A stretch of DNA of 64,000 nucleotides. Source: Ichthyophthirius multifiliis. Lineage: Eukaryota > Ciliophora > Oligohymenophorea > Hymenostomatida. The position numbers and the translations under genes are program-made. The DNA is taken from the NCBI RefSeq assembly GCF_000220395.1, contig NW_004086000.1, positions 1 to 64,000 of the forward strand, in the 5' to 3' direction. Shown piece after piece: positions 63,485 to 64,000 of this stretch (positions are counted from its first letter, which is position 1; each line of letters starts with the position of its first letter). The notes under the pieces are model-generated. The model was not told the DNA's origin and made no database searches. It saw only the letters and a list, made by a program, of their open reading frames with translations.

Positions 63485-64000
63485 ATGATAGTTATAAGAA
63501 AAATCTTCTAATATAATAAATAAGCTTTTAAAAAAATATGTATGTTATTATTATTTATATTATAAATACTATTTCCAATATTTTAGAATTTCAAAAGAGT
63601 TCCTTTATCGAAGGTTAAGATTAATAAAAAAAATAAGGTTTGTTCAATAATAATTATAATTAAAATAAATAATATCAAAATGGCAAACAATAATATAATT
63701 AAGATTAAAAATAATAGTAATAATATCCAACAAGTAAACAAATAAAAATTATAGTAACAACTAAGAAATTAAATTTGCTAAAAATTAATCTAAAATTATA
63801 ATAAAATATTAAACTTTATATAAATATACTATATTTGTATTTATTAAAAAGTATTTTAAGTATGGAACGATTCTTTGTAATTTGCAGGAGAAACACATAC
63901 TTTATATATTTTACCAATTCCTGTATTTAAAATACATTTTATTTATAAAAATATACAAAAAAGAATTGATATATATATATATAATATAAATATATAAAAT
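63485..64000 (+). CDS. Q/N-rich protein, 5' part, cut by window end
   Basis: ATG 63485 gives MIVIRKIFQYNKQAFKKI. An intron of about 48 nt (GT near 63540, AG at 63587-63588) keeps the frame into QFQKSSFIEGQDQQKKQGLF, then a Gln/Asn-rich tract (NNNYNQNKQYQNGKQQYNQD). Further on, VWNDSLQFAGETHTLYILP near 63855-63925 looks like ordinary folded sequence in another frame, so an intron lies between. The low-complexity part depends on TAA/TAG as Gln. The family is unknown. Confidence 0.45.

Noticed and set aside
1-64000. CRISPR arrays, insertion sequences, prophage or operon-type promoters
   Set aside because: No spaced palindromic repeats, transposase frames or ribosome-binding sites were seen; spliceosomal introns and code 6 mark this as nuclear ciliate DNA.

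Overview
The window is about 85 % A+T and reads as somatic (macronuclear) DNA of a ciliate. In every recognisable protein TAA and TAG must be read as glutamine and only TGA stops (NCBI code 6). With the standard code almost no conserved protein is visible; with code 6 several give clean family matches (CKS1, PP6, UEV, phospholipid scramblase, IP3 receptor, ALG10). The extreme A+T, short GT..AG introns (about 35-120 nt, often TA runs) and compact genes fit Ichthyophthirius multifiliis or a close oligohymenophorean best. The genus is an inference. No telomere, viral, prokaryotic or IS sequence was seen, so this looks like an internal chromosome segment.

Layout. 1-13 kb: 3' part of ALG10 (+), a helical-repeat protein (-), a very long C2-domain gene (-, about 4.1-10.2 kb) and a TMBIM/Bax-inhibitor-like protein (-). 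13-26 kb: VPS18 (+), a pseudokinase (+) facing an ULK-like kinase (-), a phospholipid scramblase (+) and PP6 catalytic subunit (+). 26-29 kb is nearly empty and ends in tRNA-Lys(CUU). 29.6-39.2 kb is one inositol-trisphosphate-receptor-type Ca2+ channel (+) whose introns are full of microsatellites. 40-46 kb: a PH-like/CAMK kinase, a UEV (Mms2-type) protein and a multi-RING protein, all +. 46-52 kb: a Cys-rich membrane protein (-), TMEM234 (+), an AGTRAP-like membrane protein (-) and a SEC14/CRAL-TRIO protein (-). 52-54 kb: a Q/N/K-rich protein containing a 21-nt minisatellite. 54-60 kb holds several weak or unidentified genes, one with a mitochondrial-type N-terminus. 60-64 kb: CKS1, an unidentified minus ORF, a CIMIP2/FAM166-like ciliary protein and the start of a Q/N-rich gene cut by the window end.

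These are independent housekeeping genes. Several share membrane-traffic and Ca2+ themes (IP3 receptor, C2 protein, scramblase, VPS18, SEC14, ALG10), but the spacing gives no reason to call a cluster. Several genes show single-base frame breaks exactly at A or T homopolymers. I read these as base-count errors in the sequence rather than as pseudogenes. Intron positions are given only where the protein and the splice sites agree; ends marked approximate are uncertain by tens to hundreds of bases.
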